Source: Bacteroidota bacterium
Lineage (GTDB): Bacteria; Bacteroidota; Bacteroidia; UKL13-3
Length of the DNA stretch: 64,000 nucleotides
Reading direction: 5' to 3'
NCBI GenBank assembly: GCA_947464275.1
Contig: CANHVU010000015.1
Location: 17,256-81,255, forward strand
Positions 46,538-56,104 of the stretch are shown here, piece after piece. Position 1 is the first letter of the stretch. Every line of letters begins with the position of its first letter. The translations under genes and the position numbers were made by a program. The notes beneath the pieces were generated by a model, which ran no database searches, had not been told where the DNA came from, and worked only from the letters and a program-made list of their open reading frames with translations.

Positions 46538-48385
46538 CTACTCCGCTAATTCAAAAATCCTAATGGTATCTGGTTCTATTTGCAAGGTTTTATCGCTTAA
46601 ATTCAAAGTATTATCGGTTATAATATCTTTGGCTTTGGTAAATTTATTCAGTATTTCATTATACTTTTTAAACACAACAGTTTGTGTCTTTACATTGCGA
46701 TTTATCATAACCATCACTGTTTTTTTATCAGTGTATCTAAAATATACATATACCCCATTATCTACTGCAAAATGGGTAGTTTTTCCCTTGGTTATGGCTT
46801 CATTGGTTTGGCGCCAATTGGCTAGTTTTTTCAAATAATTAAATGCTTCATTTTCTTCTTCAGTTCGGCCTTCGGGAGTAAATTTACTGGTTTTATCTTG
46901 CGGCCAAGCACCTACAAAATCCATGCGTACTTCTCCATCGCTTTTGCGTGGTAGTTGCGGATTTTTAACCAAAATTTCAGTTCCATAATAAATGCTTGGA
47001 ACTCCACGCATGGTCAGTAACAAACCAATTCCCATTTTATACTTTTTCAAATCGTTTTTCATGATGGAGTAAAAACGGTTCAAATCGTGGTTATCTAAAA
47101 ATGTTAAATTTAAATTGGGGTTGCTGTAAAGTCCATCTTGTGCCAAGGTTTGGTATATTTTAGCCAAACCTTTATCCCATTCTGGCGTGTCTAATAAAGC
47201 TTCGTTTAAAGCCCAATGCATATTAAAATCAATGGCACTGGTTAAGTTGCTTTGAGGTGCTTTTGCATAATTGCTTTTATTTACAAAATAAGCATTACTC
47301 AATACACCACGTTCCCAAATTTCGCCACTACTCCAAAAACTAGGAAATTCTTTTTTAATGTATCCCATGCATTTTTCCATAAACTCTACATCATTATAGC
47401 TATAAGTATCAATTCTAAAACCATCAATTCCTGCATAATTAATCCACCATAAATAGCTTTGCATTAAGTAAGTAGCCACCCTTGGGTTACGTTCATTTAC
47501 ATCGGGCATTTGCGTATCAAACCAACCATCGGTCATTAATTTTTTTTCAGCTTTGCTGGCATAAGGATCAAAATGAACAGGCGCACGGTAATTGGTTCTG
47601 GTAAATTCGGGCCATTGGTTTACAAAACTTTTTTCAGGCAAATTTAAATACATCCAATGTTTATCGCCAATATGATTGGGTACTAAATCCATTACCAATT
47701 TCATATTGCGTTTTTTTAGTTCAGCACCCAATTTTTTATAATCGGCATTGGTTCCAAATCTTGGGTCAATTAAATAATGATCGGTTAATGCGTAACCATG
47801 ATAACTGTATTTGGGTTGATCATTTATCAAAGCCGGATTTAACCAAAGTGTAGTTATACCTAAATCTTTCATGTAATCCAAGTGCTGCATTACACCTTTT
47901 AAATCGCCTCCATGGCGGCCATTCAAATCATTTCTATCGCACACACTTTCGCGCATTCCAGTTATCACATCGTTGGTAGTATCGCCATTAGCAAACCTGT
48001 CGGGCATAGCCATGTATATAAAATCGGCTTGGGTAATATTGTCAATATCTTTGGTTAACGTTTCTAATTTATAAGCATAATTAAACTTTTCAGTTCCATT
48101 ACTAAATTCAATATTGATGGTATTTCCCTTAAAATTTTGAAGATTGATATAGGCAAATAAATAATCAGCATTTTCTACCTTTTCTACTCTTATTAATTTT
48201 ACACCAACTGTATTAATTTTTACAGTGCTAGCCGCAATATTTTTACCATTAAGCATTAATTGTAGCTCTTTATTATTTAAATTATTCCACCAAAATGGAG
48301 GGTCAACTCTTTCAAGTGGTTTGTAATTTTGAGCCGAGGTTTGAAGGGCCGCAAAAGCTGCAATTAACAACAGTATTTTTTTCAT
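46538..48385 (-). CDS. Periplasmic alpha-amylase family glycosidase (neopullulanase/cyclomaltodextrinase-like, GH13)
   Basis: 615 residues. The signal peptide is MKKILLLIAAFAALQTSAQ. An N-terminal beta-sandwich (about 20-115) is followed by the GH13 barrel: LNPALINDQPKYSYHGYALT, DLVPNHIGDKHW, nucleophile Asp in GIDGFRIDTYSYND, acid/base Glu in FWSSGEIWERG, and FLDNHDLNRFY. A C-terminal beta domain ends at residue 615. It hydrolyses alpha-1,4 (and possibly alpha-1,6) glucans and is close to the SusA/neopullulanase type. No SusC/SusD pair accompanies it here. Confidence 0.92.
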   Translation of the reverse strand: MKKILLLIAAFAALQTSAQNYKPLERVDPPFWWNNLNNKELQLMLNGKNIAASTVKINTVGVKLIRVEKVENADYLFAYINLQNFKGNTINIEFSNGTEKFNYAYKLETLTKDIDNITQADFIYMAMPDRFANGDTTNDVITGMRESVCDRNDLNGRHGGDLKGVMQHLDYMKDLGITTLWLNPALINDQPKYSYHGYALTDHYLIDPRFGTNADYKKLGAELKKRNMKLVMDLVPNHIGDKHWMYLNLPEKSFVNQWPEFTRTNYRAPVHFDPYASKAEKKLMTDGWFDTQMPDVNERNPRVATYLMQSYLWWINYAGIDGFRIDTYSYNDVEFMEKCMGYIKKEFPSFWSSGEIWERGVLSNAYFVNKSNYAKAPQSNLTSAIDFNMHWALNEALLDTPEWDKGLAKIYQTLAQDGLYSNPNLNLTFLDNHDLNRFYSIMKNDLKKYKMGIGLLLTMRGVPSIYYGTEILVKNPQLPRKSDGEVRMDFVGAWPQDKTSKFTPEGRTEEENEAFNYLKKLANWRQTNEAITKGKTTHFAVDNGVYVYFRYTDKKTVMVMINRNVKTQTVVFKKYNEILNKFTKAKDIITDNTLNLSDKTLQIEPDTIRIFELAE

Positions 48386-48470
48386 AATGGATATTTTGAG
48401 CGAATATAATTTTAAATTTTGTAATAATTTTTATGACGTTTCGTTTTATAACCAATAAATAAAATGAAAT

Positions 48471-49322
48471 ATGAAAAATTTAATCATCTTTATTGCCTTT
48501 ACGTGCTTCATTATAATGTATTCAAAAACAGTATATTGTAAAGAAATATCAATTACAGAAGCGCTTAGAAACAAAATGATTACCATTAAGGTAAAATCAA
48601 CAGCTGAGCATACAGGCGAGTGCTTAAGTGTGCGTATGGTAAACTTAAAAAACACAAAGCTAAACATTATAATTGAAGCTGGTCGTATGTTTATTCCTGC
48701 CGATTCAAATGTTCAAAACCTAATAGTGGTAAAGCGCGAAAATATTGAGCTAGCTCCAAATCAAATAAAAACCAATAAAATAACTGCTGTTTGTGCCCAA
48801 AAAGAAGATGCTGGCCCAAGGCAAGATTTGGTATTTACTACAGGAAATTTTGGAAACAATGAAGCCAAAAAATTTGCTGAATGGCTCGATAACAAAGCAT
48901 ATTATAATAACAGCAATACCCAAAATGCCATGTGGACTTTTACCGATAATATGGCGCCAGAATTTAGTATTTACAGCGAACACGATAAAGAAATGTTAGC
49001 TTATGTGGCTACTGCTAAAAATTTGAATTACGAAAAATTGCTAAAAAAATTTACTTCAACCTATAATCCTCCCGCTAAAACAAGATTTACATTTACTTCC
49101 ACTTTAAACTTTACAGTAAGTACTCCACAGGTTTTAAAAGTGGTGCTTTGCGATAAAAACAATGCGGTTGTAAAACAATGCATAGCTAGTGATACTTTGG
49201 CGTTAGGCCCAAATAGCAAAAGTGTTGTAATTACCAACGATGATTTAGAAAATGGCAAGTATTATTTAAAAGTTTTTATTGATGGTAAAATGATTACCAG
49301 ACGAGAAATTGACATGAGGTAA
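48471..49322 (+). CDS. Secreted protein of unknown function
   Basis: 283 residues. A signal peptide ends SKTVYCKE. The mature part has an N-terminal beta-sandwich (about 25-110, NKMITIKVKSTAEHTGECLS), a central region with FAEWLDNKAYYNNSNTQNAM, and a C-terminal FlgD-Ig-like strand set (LKVVLCDKNNAVVKQCIASD, ENGKYYLKVFIDGKMITRRE). This last part resembles the beta domains at the end of T9SS cargo but lacks the SPNP motif. The family is not recognised. It is divergent from the amylase. Confidence 0.65.
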   Translation: MKNLIIFIAFTCFIIMYSKTVYCKEISITEALRNKMITIKVKSTAEHTGECLSVRMVNLKNTKLNIIIEAGRMFIPADSNVQNLIVVKRENIELAPNQIKTNKITAVCAQKEDAGPRQDLVFTTGNFGNNEAKKFAEWLDNKAYYNNSNTQNAMWTFTDNMAPEFSIYSEHDKEMLAYVATAKNLNYEKLLKKFTSTYNPPAKTRFTFTSTLNFTVSTPQVLKVVLCDKNNAVVKQCIASDTLALGPNSKSVVITNDDLENGKYYLKVFIDGKMITRREIDMR

Positions 49323-49413
49323 TATCATTTTCAAATCATTATAAATACTGACCTAGTTCAGTATTTAAGTGTTAATTGTAGTGTTCATTTGTATTCATAA
49401 AATATTTGCAATT

Positions 49414-49797
49414 ATGAGCACACAAAAACATTTAACAGAATTACATGCTGAACACAAAGAATGGTTAAACAAACTTTCTTTTTATAAAGATGATTTAACA
49501 GTAATGCAATCTCGTTTGGATGAGATAGCTTCCAAAAACAGTTCGAAAGATGCTTTGGTAATGATTGAACATTTTCAAAACCAATTTAAAATTCAAAATG
49601 AACAAATTGATATTTTAAAACACGATATTAACCGACATAGCGCCAATATTGAATCTTCAATAAGCAATAATCCAGTAGCTAGCGACCATAGAACCATGGA
49701 AGACCATGCTCCTGAACGCGAAAGAATGGAACGTTTTGAAGAATTATTTGCTTCGTTACGTAAAGATTTATTTGGCTTTTTAGCTAAATGGATGTAA
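49414..49797 (+). CDS. Conserved-looking coiled-coil protein, unknown function
   Basis: 127 residues from ATG 49414; an upstream TTG start adds 15 hydrophobic residues and looks wrong. It is entirely helical and polar: LTELHAEHKEWLNKLSFYKD, DLTVMQSRLDEIASKNSSKD, and QNEQIDILKHDINRHSANIE, with heptad-like spacing. No signal or TM. It is followed by a hairpin. Similar short coiled-coil proteins are widespread in Bacteroidota without known role. Confidence 0.6.
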   Translation: MSTQKHLTELHAEHKEWLNKLSFYKDDLTVMQSRLDEIASKNSSKDALVMIEHFQNQFKIQNEQIDILKHDINRHSANIESSISNNPVASDHRTMEDHAPERERMERFEELFASLRKDLFGFLAKWM

Positions 49798-49824
49798 ACT
49801 AAATTTATTACAAAATCACTCAAC

Positions 49825-49867
49825 TAACCCTTGATTAGCGCATGCTTTTCAAGGGTTTTGTTTTTAT
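49825..49867 (+). terminator. Rho-independent terminator
   Basis: Stem AACCCTTGA / TCAAGGGTT around a 12-nt loop, then TTGTTTTTAT, 28 bp after the stop of the coiled-coil gene. Confidence 0.7.
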
Positions 49868-49936
49868 AATTGTTTACTATTGGAAGCTTTTTTTGTCATA
49901 ACTTTATATTATGAATTAACTCCTACTTATTATTTA

Positions 49937-49963
49937 TTGACATAAAAAAAATTGCTATACTTG
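49937..49963 (+). promoter_or_regulatory. Possible promoter TTG-N16-TATACTTG upstream of the M1 peptidase
   Basis: A near match to the Bacteroidota consensus (CTTG for TTTG), with the -7 element ending 5 bp before the ATG. A transcript from it would have almost no leader. Confidence 0.35.
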
Positions 49964-49968
49964 CCTTT

Positions 49969-52900
49969 ATGAAAAGAATAGTTTTACTGATTGCTATTAG
50001 CTTAATTTCGAATGTATTATTGGCACAAAGTTACGAATACCGAAGTGCTCAAAATCCATATTATTGGAAAAATCGCATGCCTAATGCCGCCTATTGGCAA
50101 CAAGATGTGCACTATAAAATAAAAGCCAGTTTAAACGATGAAACCGAAATTATTGATGCCAACGAGGAGTTAACTTATTATAATAACTCGCCCGATACCC
50201 TGAGTTTTGTATATTTTCATTTATACCAAAATGCTTTTATTAAAGGTGCTTATTTAGAAAATTTAAACCTTGCCAATAATTTTAAACAAAAGTTTGGTAA
50301 GTACGAGGCTGCTGGAAAAGGTACTGAGGTTGAAAATATGGCCGTGAATGGCAAAGCTGTTAAAACTGCATTGGATAATTCTATTTTAAAAGTATATTTA
50401 AACGAGCCTATTTTACCTAACTCGCAAGTAACATTTAGCATTAAATTTAAAACCTACTTTGATGGAGGTGGAAACCAACGTAGACGTATGAAAACATACA
50501 AAGACCGTTGGGGAAATAAACATTTTAACGGTGTACATTGGTATCCGCGTATTTGCGTTTACGATAGAAAGTTTGGTTGGGAAACCGACCAACATTTAGG
50601 CAAAGAGTTTTATGGCGATTTTGGTCAGTATGAAGTAGAAATGACTTTGCCCAATAATTACATAATGGATGGCACGGGTGAATTACAAAACGAAACTGAA
50701 GTATTGCCACCGGCATTAAGAGCCAAATTAGATTTAAAAAACTTTGAGAAAAAACCTTGGGAATCGGCACCTGATACAACTTTAATTCCAAGAAATGGAA
50801 CTAAAACTTGGATTTTCCGCTCAGTTAATACACACGATTTTGCTTGGACTACCTCTCCAACTTATCGCATTGGCGAAGTGCAATTAAAATTGCCAAACGA
50901 TAATAACCGCATTGTTTGTTGCATAGCATTGGTGCAAGAAAGTCATGCAAGTGGATGGCAAGATGCTGCATTATTTTGCGCTAGAGTTATTGATATTTAC
51001 AGTAAAGATATAGGAGTTTATGCCTATCCTAAAATGATTGTAGCCGATGCTGCCGATGGAATGGAATACCCAATGATAACCTTAGATGGCGGTCGTAGCC
51101 CTGGTTATTACGGATTATTTGCACACGAAATTGGCCACAATTGGTTTTTTGGAATGGTGGGAAATAACGAAACTTATAGAGCCAGTTTAGATGAAGGTTT
51201 TACCCAATTTTTAACACATTGGTGTATGAGTCGTTTAACCAACGAAAACCCAACGGTAAACACCAGCAACAGATACATTAAAAAGTATTACAGACCAATG
51301 CCATTGCTTGATCAAAATGTGTATTATGGTTATATACGCGATGCCATAAACGATGATGATCCTGCACTAAACACACATAGCGATGATTTTAACGGAGCTT
51401 TAAATCATGGTGGTGGATATGGAAATGTGTATTATAAAACCGCAACCATGCTTTATAATTTGCAATATGTGTTAGGCGAAGAAATGTTTCAAAAAGCCAT
51501 GCAACATTATTTTAACCAGTGGAAAATGGCCCATCCATATTTTGAGGATTTTAGAGCAAGTATTATGCAATATACCAAAACCGACTTAAACTGGTTTTTT
51601 GACCAATGGTTGGAGACTACTAAAAAGATTGATTATGCAGTTAATAAGGTTGATAGGGTTAATGGAGTTGATAAAGTTGGTGGAGTAACTAATTTTGAAA
51701 TACAATTTGAACGCAAAGGACAAATGCAAATGCCAGTTGATTTTACTGTTTACACCAAAGATTCAAATTATCAATTTGTAATTCCTAATACCTATTTTGT
51801 TAAACAAACTTCGGCCACTGTATTACCAACTTGGAAAGGTTGGGGCTTATTGAACCAAACTTATACTGCTAAGGTTTCATTGCCTGCAGGCAGTAAAATT
51901 ACCAATATTCAAATAGACCCAACTTATAAACTAGCCGATATTAACCATTTGGATAACAGTTTTAAATGCCCAATTCTATTCACTTTTGACCATCAGTTAA
52001 ATAACCCAATGGATAGAAAACATTATATTTTAAAATGGAGACCCGATGTTTGGTATAATAATTATGATGGTGTAAAAATTGGATTGCATTTTAATGGCAA
52101 TTATATGAACCAAAAACATGTATTTAGTTTTACTACTTGGTATAATACTGGAATAGGTACTAATTTTAAGGAGATTAATTACATAGAAAGCAGTAAGATT
52201 TATCCAATTCATTATAATTTATATTATCGTCATCGTATTTCAAAGCAATTAGATTTAGATATACAGTCGAGGGTATTAGATGGTTTAGTTTTAAATAAAA
52301 TAGGATTTAATAAAACCATTCATAATACCATATTTAAAATTAATTTTAAAAGCATGCGTAGGGTTCAATTATACTATTTACCGGCATTTGAAAAGGTTAC
52401 TCTTAATGGACTTTCATTTCATCCTAAGCTATCATCATACGATGAATGGAATAATACCCTAAATTTAGAATTAGAGCATAATTATAACAAAGGAATAGGA
52501 GCAGGGAGAGTAATAGTAGGCATGCGTACTTCAGCTATTTTTAGTGATTTTGATTACGCAACCATGTATTTAAATATTGTTCAAAATAACAACTTACATA
52601 AATTGGATTTGAGAACGCGTTTGTTTGCTCAATACATGTCAGGAAATAATGCAGCACCGGAGGCACAATTATATTTAGCAGGTGCTAACCCTGAAGAAAT
52701 GGCTGAAAATAAATTTACTCGCTCGGCAGGTATTTTACAAGCTGATTGGTTTAATTATGGTACCAATATCAATCATTTTCAAATGGGTGGAGGATTAAAT
52801 ATCAGAGGTTTTGCGGGTTATTTAGTGCCAGTTAATGAAGGTTTGAATCAGTACTTTTTATACAAAGGGAATTCAGGAGCATCGGTAAGCTTTGAGTTAG

Positions 52901-53232
52901 ACTATGATAAATACTTTAACATTCCGCCAAGTGGATTATTTAAAAACTTACATTTAGATAGTTATTTATTTATAGATGCAGGCGTTTTGCAAGCTAATAA
53001 TCCTAATATTTCAGAAACAACTTTACCAATTGGTGTTACAAAAGTGAATACAACTCTTTTATCCAGTGCAGGTTCAGGTTTTGCTTTAACAATAAAACGT
53101 TTTGGTTATTTTGATGGTATTAAACCACTTACTATTAGATTTGACATGCCATTATATTTAAGCACCGCTCCTTTTGTGGACAATGAAAGTATAAAATTTA
53201 GATGGCAATTAGGAATTAACCGAACATTTTAA
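49969..53232 (+). CDS. M1 family metallopeptidase with C-terminal barrel-like domain
   Basis: 1087 residues. The signal peptide ends LLAQ. The M1 aminopeptidase part (about 20-550) has the zinc site HEIGH at 386-390 with the third ligand E409 in SLDEG, and DAADGMEYPMITL upstream in place of a strict GAMEN motif. The last ~470 residues contain repeated amphipathic strands (KHVFSFTTWYNTG, INYIESSKIYPIHYNLYYRH, NIRGFAGYLVPVNEG) resembling the C-terminal strands of Omp85/surface-antigen barrels. It is therefore probably an outer-membrane-anchored peptidase with its catalytic domain exposed on one face. The substrate is unknown. Confidence 0.88.
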   Translation: MKRIVLLIAISLISNVLLAQSYEYRSAQNPYYWKNRMPNAAYWQQDVHYKIKASLNDETEIIDANEELTYYNNSPDTLSFVYFHLYQNAFIKGAYLENLNLANNFKQKFGKYEAAGKGTEVENMAVNGKAVKTALDNSILKVYLNEPILPNSQVTFSIKFKTYFDGGGNQRRRMKTYKDRWGNKHFNGVHWYPRICVYDRKFGWETDQHLGKEFYGDFGQYEVEMTLPNNYIMDGTGELQNETEVLPPALRAKLDLKNFEKKPWESAPDTTLIPRNGTKTWIFRSVNTHDFAWTTSPTYRIGEVQLKLPNDNNRIVCCIALVQESHASGWQDAALFCARVIDIYSKDIGVYAYPKMIVADAADGMEYPMITLDGGRSPGYYGLFAHEIGHNWFFGMVGNNETYRASLDEGFTQFLTHWCMSRLTNENPTVNTSNRYIKKYYRPMPLLDQNVYYGYIRDAINDDDPALNTHSDDFNGALNHGGGYGNVYYKTATMLYNLQYVLGEEMFQKAMQHYFNQWKMAHPYFEDFRASIMQYTKTDLNWFFDQWLETTKKIDYAVNKVDRVNGVDKVGGVTNFEIQFERKGQMQMPVDFTVYTKDSNYQFVIPNTYFVKQTSATVLPTWKGWGLLNQTYTAKVSLPAGSKITNIQIDPTYKLADINHLDNSFKCPILFTFDHQLNNPMDRKHYILKWRPDVWYNNYDGVKIGLHFNGNYMNQKHVFSFTTWYNTGIGTNFKEINYIESSKIYPIHYNLYYRHRISKQLDLDIQSRVLDGLVLNKIGFNKTIHNTIFKINFKSMRRVQLYYLPAFEKVTLNGLSFHPKLSSYDEWNNTLNLELEHNYNKGIGAGRVIVGMRTSAIFSDFDYATMYLNIVQNNNLHKLDLRTRLFAQYMSGNNAAPEAQLYLAGANPEEMAENKFTRSAGILQADWFNYGTNINHFQMGGGLNIRGFAGYLVPVNEGLNQYFLYKGNSGASVSFELDYDKYFNIPPSGLFKNLHLDSYLFIDAGVLQANNPNISETTLPIGVTKVNTTLLSSAGSGFALTIKRFGYFDGIKPLTIRFDMPLYLSTAPFVDNESIKFRWQLGINRTF

Positions 53233-53262
53233 TTTATTTGACAAACAAAATAAATAAGCAAT

Positions 53263-53580
53263 ATGAGTTTAGGATCAGAATTTAGAGAGTTTGCCATGAA
53301 GGGCAGCGTTATCGACTTAGCAGTTGGTGTGGTTATTGGAGCAGCATTTGGCAAAATTGTTGACTCGTTGGTGAACGATATTATTATGCCAATTGTAGGT
53401 ATTTTAATTGGTGGTTACGATTTTAGTAAATTATCATATAAAATTGGCGAAGCCGAGATTAAATATGGTAATTTCATTCAAACCAGTTTTAATTTTATAA
53501 TCATTGCATTTGTACTTTTTATGGTAATTAAAGCCATTAATAACCTAAAAAGATTAGAAGAACTTAAATTGAAAAAATAA
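53263..53580 (+). CDS. mscL: Large-conductance mechanosensitive channel MscL
   Basis: 105 residues, shorter than the ~136 of E. coli. The N-terminus and TM1 are typical ([40 protein letters not shown]). A short periplasmic loop [18 protein letters not shown] is followed by TM2 [20 protein letters not shown]. The chain ends soon after TM2 ([10 protein letters not shown]), so the C-terminal helical bundle is missing. MscL opens under membrane tension to release solutes on hypo-osmotic shock. The bundle is not required for gating, so the protein is probably functional. Confidence 0.92.
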   Translation: MSLGSEFREFAMKGSVIDLAVGVVIGAAFGKIVDSLVNDIIMPIVGILIGGYDFSKLSYKIGEAEIKYGNFIQTSFNFIIIAFVLFMVIKAINNLKRLEELKLKK

Positions 53581-53600
53581 GTTATACCTCAACCCCAAAA

Positions 53601-53637
53601 TAAAAGCCAATCATTAATTTGATTGGCTTTTTTTATT
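53601..53637. terminator. Bidirectional terminator between mscL and csaA
   Basis: Stem AAAGCCAATCA / TGATTGGCTTT with a short AT loop and T-run, between convergent genes. Confidence 0.82.
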
Positions 53638-53640
53638 GGT

Positions 53641-53979
53641 TTACATTAACCTACTTCCGTTTGGAGTTGGTTTTTGAACCGTGGTAATTACAATATTTCC
53701 ATTTTCATCAGCAAAACCTGTAAGTAGGAATTCGCTAATAAAATTGGCAATTTGTTTGGGCTCAAAGTTTATTACACCCACTATTTGCAAGCCTAATAAA
53801 TCTTGCTTTGTATAATGAAAAGTTACTTGGGCCGAAGTTTTTTTAATCCCAATTTCTGCACCAAAGTCTACCCAAATTTTATAAGCAGGTTTTTTAGCTT
53901 CGGCAAAATCTTCTACTTTAATAATAGTGCCAACATGCATGGCTACTTTTTCAAAATCGGCCCAAGTAATGGAATTCAT
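53641..53979 (-). CDS. csaA: CsaA-like tRNA-binding protein
   Basis: 112 residues forming a single EMAP/Trbp111-like OB fold: MHVGTIIKVEDFAEAKKPAY, KIWVDFGAEIGIKKTSAQVT and GVINFEPKQIANFISEFLLT. CsaA binds tRNA and has reported chaperone-like activity. The gene begins 5 bp beyond the serS stop on the same strand, so the pair is likely one operon linking tRNA handling to aminoacylation. Confidence 0.88.
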   Translation of the reverse strand: MNSITWADFEKVAMHVGTIIKVEDFAEAKKPAYKIWVDFGAEIGIKKTSAQVTFHYTKQDLLGLQIVGVINFEPKQIANFISEFLLTGFADENGNIVITTVQKPTPNGSRLM

Positions 53980-53984
53980 TTCTA

Positions 53985-55256
53985 TTAATTAATCATATCA
54001 AAACCAGTGTAAGGAACCAAAGCCTTTGGTATTTTAACTCCTTCTGGAGTTTGATGATTTTCTAACATCGTAGCAACAATACGTGGCAATGCCAAAGCAC
54101 TTCCGTTTAAAGTATGCACCAATTGATTTTTTCCATCAGCACCTTTATAACGGCACTTCATTCTGTTTGATTGGAATGTTTCAAAGTTTGAAGTACTGCT
54201 TACCTCTAACCATCTTTCTTGTGCTGCGCTATAAGTTTCAAAATCGTAAGTAATAGCTGATCCAAAACTCATATCACCACCACATAAACATAAAATTCGG
54301 TATGGAAGTTCTAATTTTTCTAATAATCCTTGCACGTGCATTACCATTTCGTCTAAAATAGCTGCCGATTGATTGGGATGTGCTATTTGTACAATTTCTA
54401 CTTTATCAAACTGATGCAAACGATTTAAACCACGCACATGCGCACCATAACTTCCAGCTTCGCGTCTGAAACAAGGAGTATAACCCACATTTTTAATTGG
54501 TAATTCTTCTTCTTTTAATATTACATCACGGTATAAATTAGTTATAGGTACTTCGGCAGTAGGAATTAAATACAAATCATCAACGGTTACATGGTACATT
54601 TGTCCTTCTTTATCTGGTAATTGACCAGTTCCAAAACCGCTATCAGCATTAATCATTAATGGTGGCATTATTTCGTGGTAACCCGATTTGGTAGCTTCAT
54701 CTAAAAAGAAATTGATTAAGGCGCGTTGTAACCTAGCACCTTTGCCTTTATAAACTGGAAAACCAGCACCAGTAATTTTGTTACCTAATTCAAAATCAAT
54801 GATATTGTATTTGGCAGCTAATTCCCAGTGAGGCATAGCACCTTCGTGCAAAACAGGAATCTCGCCTTTGGTAAATACAGTTACATTTTCTTCAGGAGTT
54901 TTTCCTTCGGGAACCACGCTGCTAGGCAAGTTAGGAAAAGTAACCAATATGTTAAAAATTTCGGTTTCTAATTGTTTTAAGCGCTCTTCTAATTGTTTGG
55001 CATTTTCTTTTAATTCACCAGTGCGTGCTTTAATTGACTCAGCTTCCGATTTATTACCAGCTTTCATCAATTCGCCAATTTTTTTCGCCAATTGATTGCT
55101 TTCAGCTGCATTATTTTCGGTTTCTACTTGTGCTTTGCGTTTTTCTTCGTCAAGTTTTAATAACTCATCAACTGCATCAATATTTTTAAAGTGTTTTTTT
55201 GCTAATCCCGCCTTTACGGTATCAACATTTTCGCGTATAAAATTAATCTGTAACAT
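53985..55256 (-). CDS. serS: Seryl-tRNA synthetase
   Basis: 423 residues, the standard length. The N-terminal coiled-coil arm (about 25-110) is followed by a class II core: motif 2 GYTPCFRREAGSYGAHVRGL near 258-277, then QFDKVEIVQIAHPN and motif 3 LNGSALALPRIVATMLENHQ near 385-404. It attaches serine to tRNA-Ser (and to selenocysteine tRNA where present). The csaA gene follows directly. Confidence 0.96.
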   Translation of the reverse strand: MLQINFIRENVDTVKAGLAKKHFKNIDAVDELLKLDEEKRKAQVETENNAAESNQLAKKIGELMKAGNKSEAESIKARTGELKENAKQLEERLKQLETEIFNILVTFPNLPSSVVPEGKTPEENVTVFTKGEIPVLHEGAMPHWELAAKYNIIDFELGNKITGAGFPVYKGKGARLQRALINFFLDEATKSGYHEIMPPLMINADSGFGTGQLPDKEGQMYHVTVDDLYLIPTAEVPITNLYRDVILKEEELPIKNVGYTPCFRREAGSYGAHVRGLNRLHQFDKVEIVQIAHPNQSAAILDEMVMHVQGLLEKLELPYRILCLCGGDMSFGSAITYDFETYSAAQERWLEVSSTSNFETFQSNRMKCRYKGADGKNQLVHTLNGSALALPRIVATMLENHQTPEGVKIPKALVPYTGFDMIN

Positions 55257-55366
55257 GTGTATTTTCTATTGGAAGCAAAGATGCTTTTTTTGGTTGTAAA
55301 TTAAAAGGATGTAATTGATTTTTGAATGAAATTGATAATATACTTCAGAAGGAATGCTCAACTAAA

Positions 55367-56104
55367 TTATTCATTTAAAAAACGATCGCAAATAATAGCA
55401 GTAGCTATGGCTGCATTCAAACTTTCGGCTTCGCCTAATCGTTTTACACTAATTTTTTTTGTTATGAATGAGTGTAAATTAGTATTAATCCCTTTGCCTT
55501 CGTTTCCTATCACTAGTATAGCTGGTTTTTCTAATTTGGTTGTTGATAGGTTTTCTCCTTCCATAAAAGCACCAAAAACAGGTAACGTGTTGTTTTTGAA
55601 AAAAGTGATTAAATCAATATAAGTTATATTTACTCTAGCTATACTCCCCATGGTGGCCTGAATACACTTATTGTTATAACAATCAGCTGTATGAAGAGAA
55701 CAAACTACATTTTTTATTCCATACCAATCGGCTATTCTAATAATGGTTCCTAAATTACCAGGATCTTGAATTTCATCAAGAACTAAAGTAAGTGAATTGT
55801 CTATTTTGTTGTTTTCTATTGGTTGGTTGTTAATTTTTACTTGTAATACTACATCTCTTGTGCTCTTTAATGAACTTATTTGTTCAATTTCTTTTTGAGT
55901 ACAAACCACAAGTTTGGAACTGTTTTTGTGTTTTGGGTATAAATTGCACCAATCAGTAGTAGCATATATGGCTTCTATTTGTAAATTTGATGCAAGTATT
56001 TCAACAGCAGTTTTACTACCTTCGGCCAAAAAATAGCCTTCGGTGTAGCGAGTGCTTTTGTCCTTTAAACTTTTTAAAAACTGAATAGTACGTTTGTTAA
56101 GCAT
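55367..56104 (-). CDS. TrmH family (SPOUT) RNA methyltransferase
   Basis: 245 residues from ATG 56104; the longer frame to 56164 has no support and would read through the TamL signal peptide. N-terminal RNA-binding domain KRTIQFLKSLKDKSTRYTEG, YFLAEGSKTAVEIL. The SPOUT core has LVLDEIQDPGNLGTIIRIAD near 125-144, the knot segment PAILVIGNEGKGI near 195, and VKRLGEAESLNAAIATAIIC near 218. It methylates a 2'-O ribose in rRNA or tRNA using SAM. Its 5' end overlaps the divergent TamL start by 11 bp. Confidence 0.9.
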   Translation of the reverse strand: MLNKRTIQFLKSLKDKSTRYTEGYFLAEGSKTAVEILASNLQIEAIYATTDWCNLYPKHKNSSKLVVCTQKEIEQISSLKSTRDVVLQVKINNQPIENNKIDNSLTLVLDEIQDPGNLGTIIRIADWYGIKNVVCSLHTADCYNNKCIQATMGSIARVNITYIDLITFFKNNTLPVFGAFMEGENLSTTKLEKPAILVIGNEGKGINTNLHSFITKKISVKRLGEAESLNAAIATAIICDRFLNE

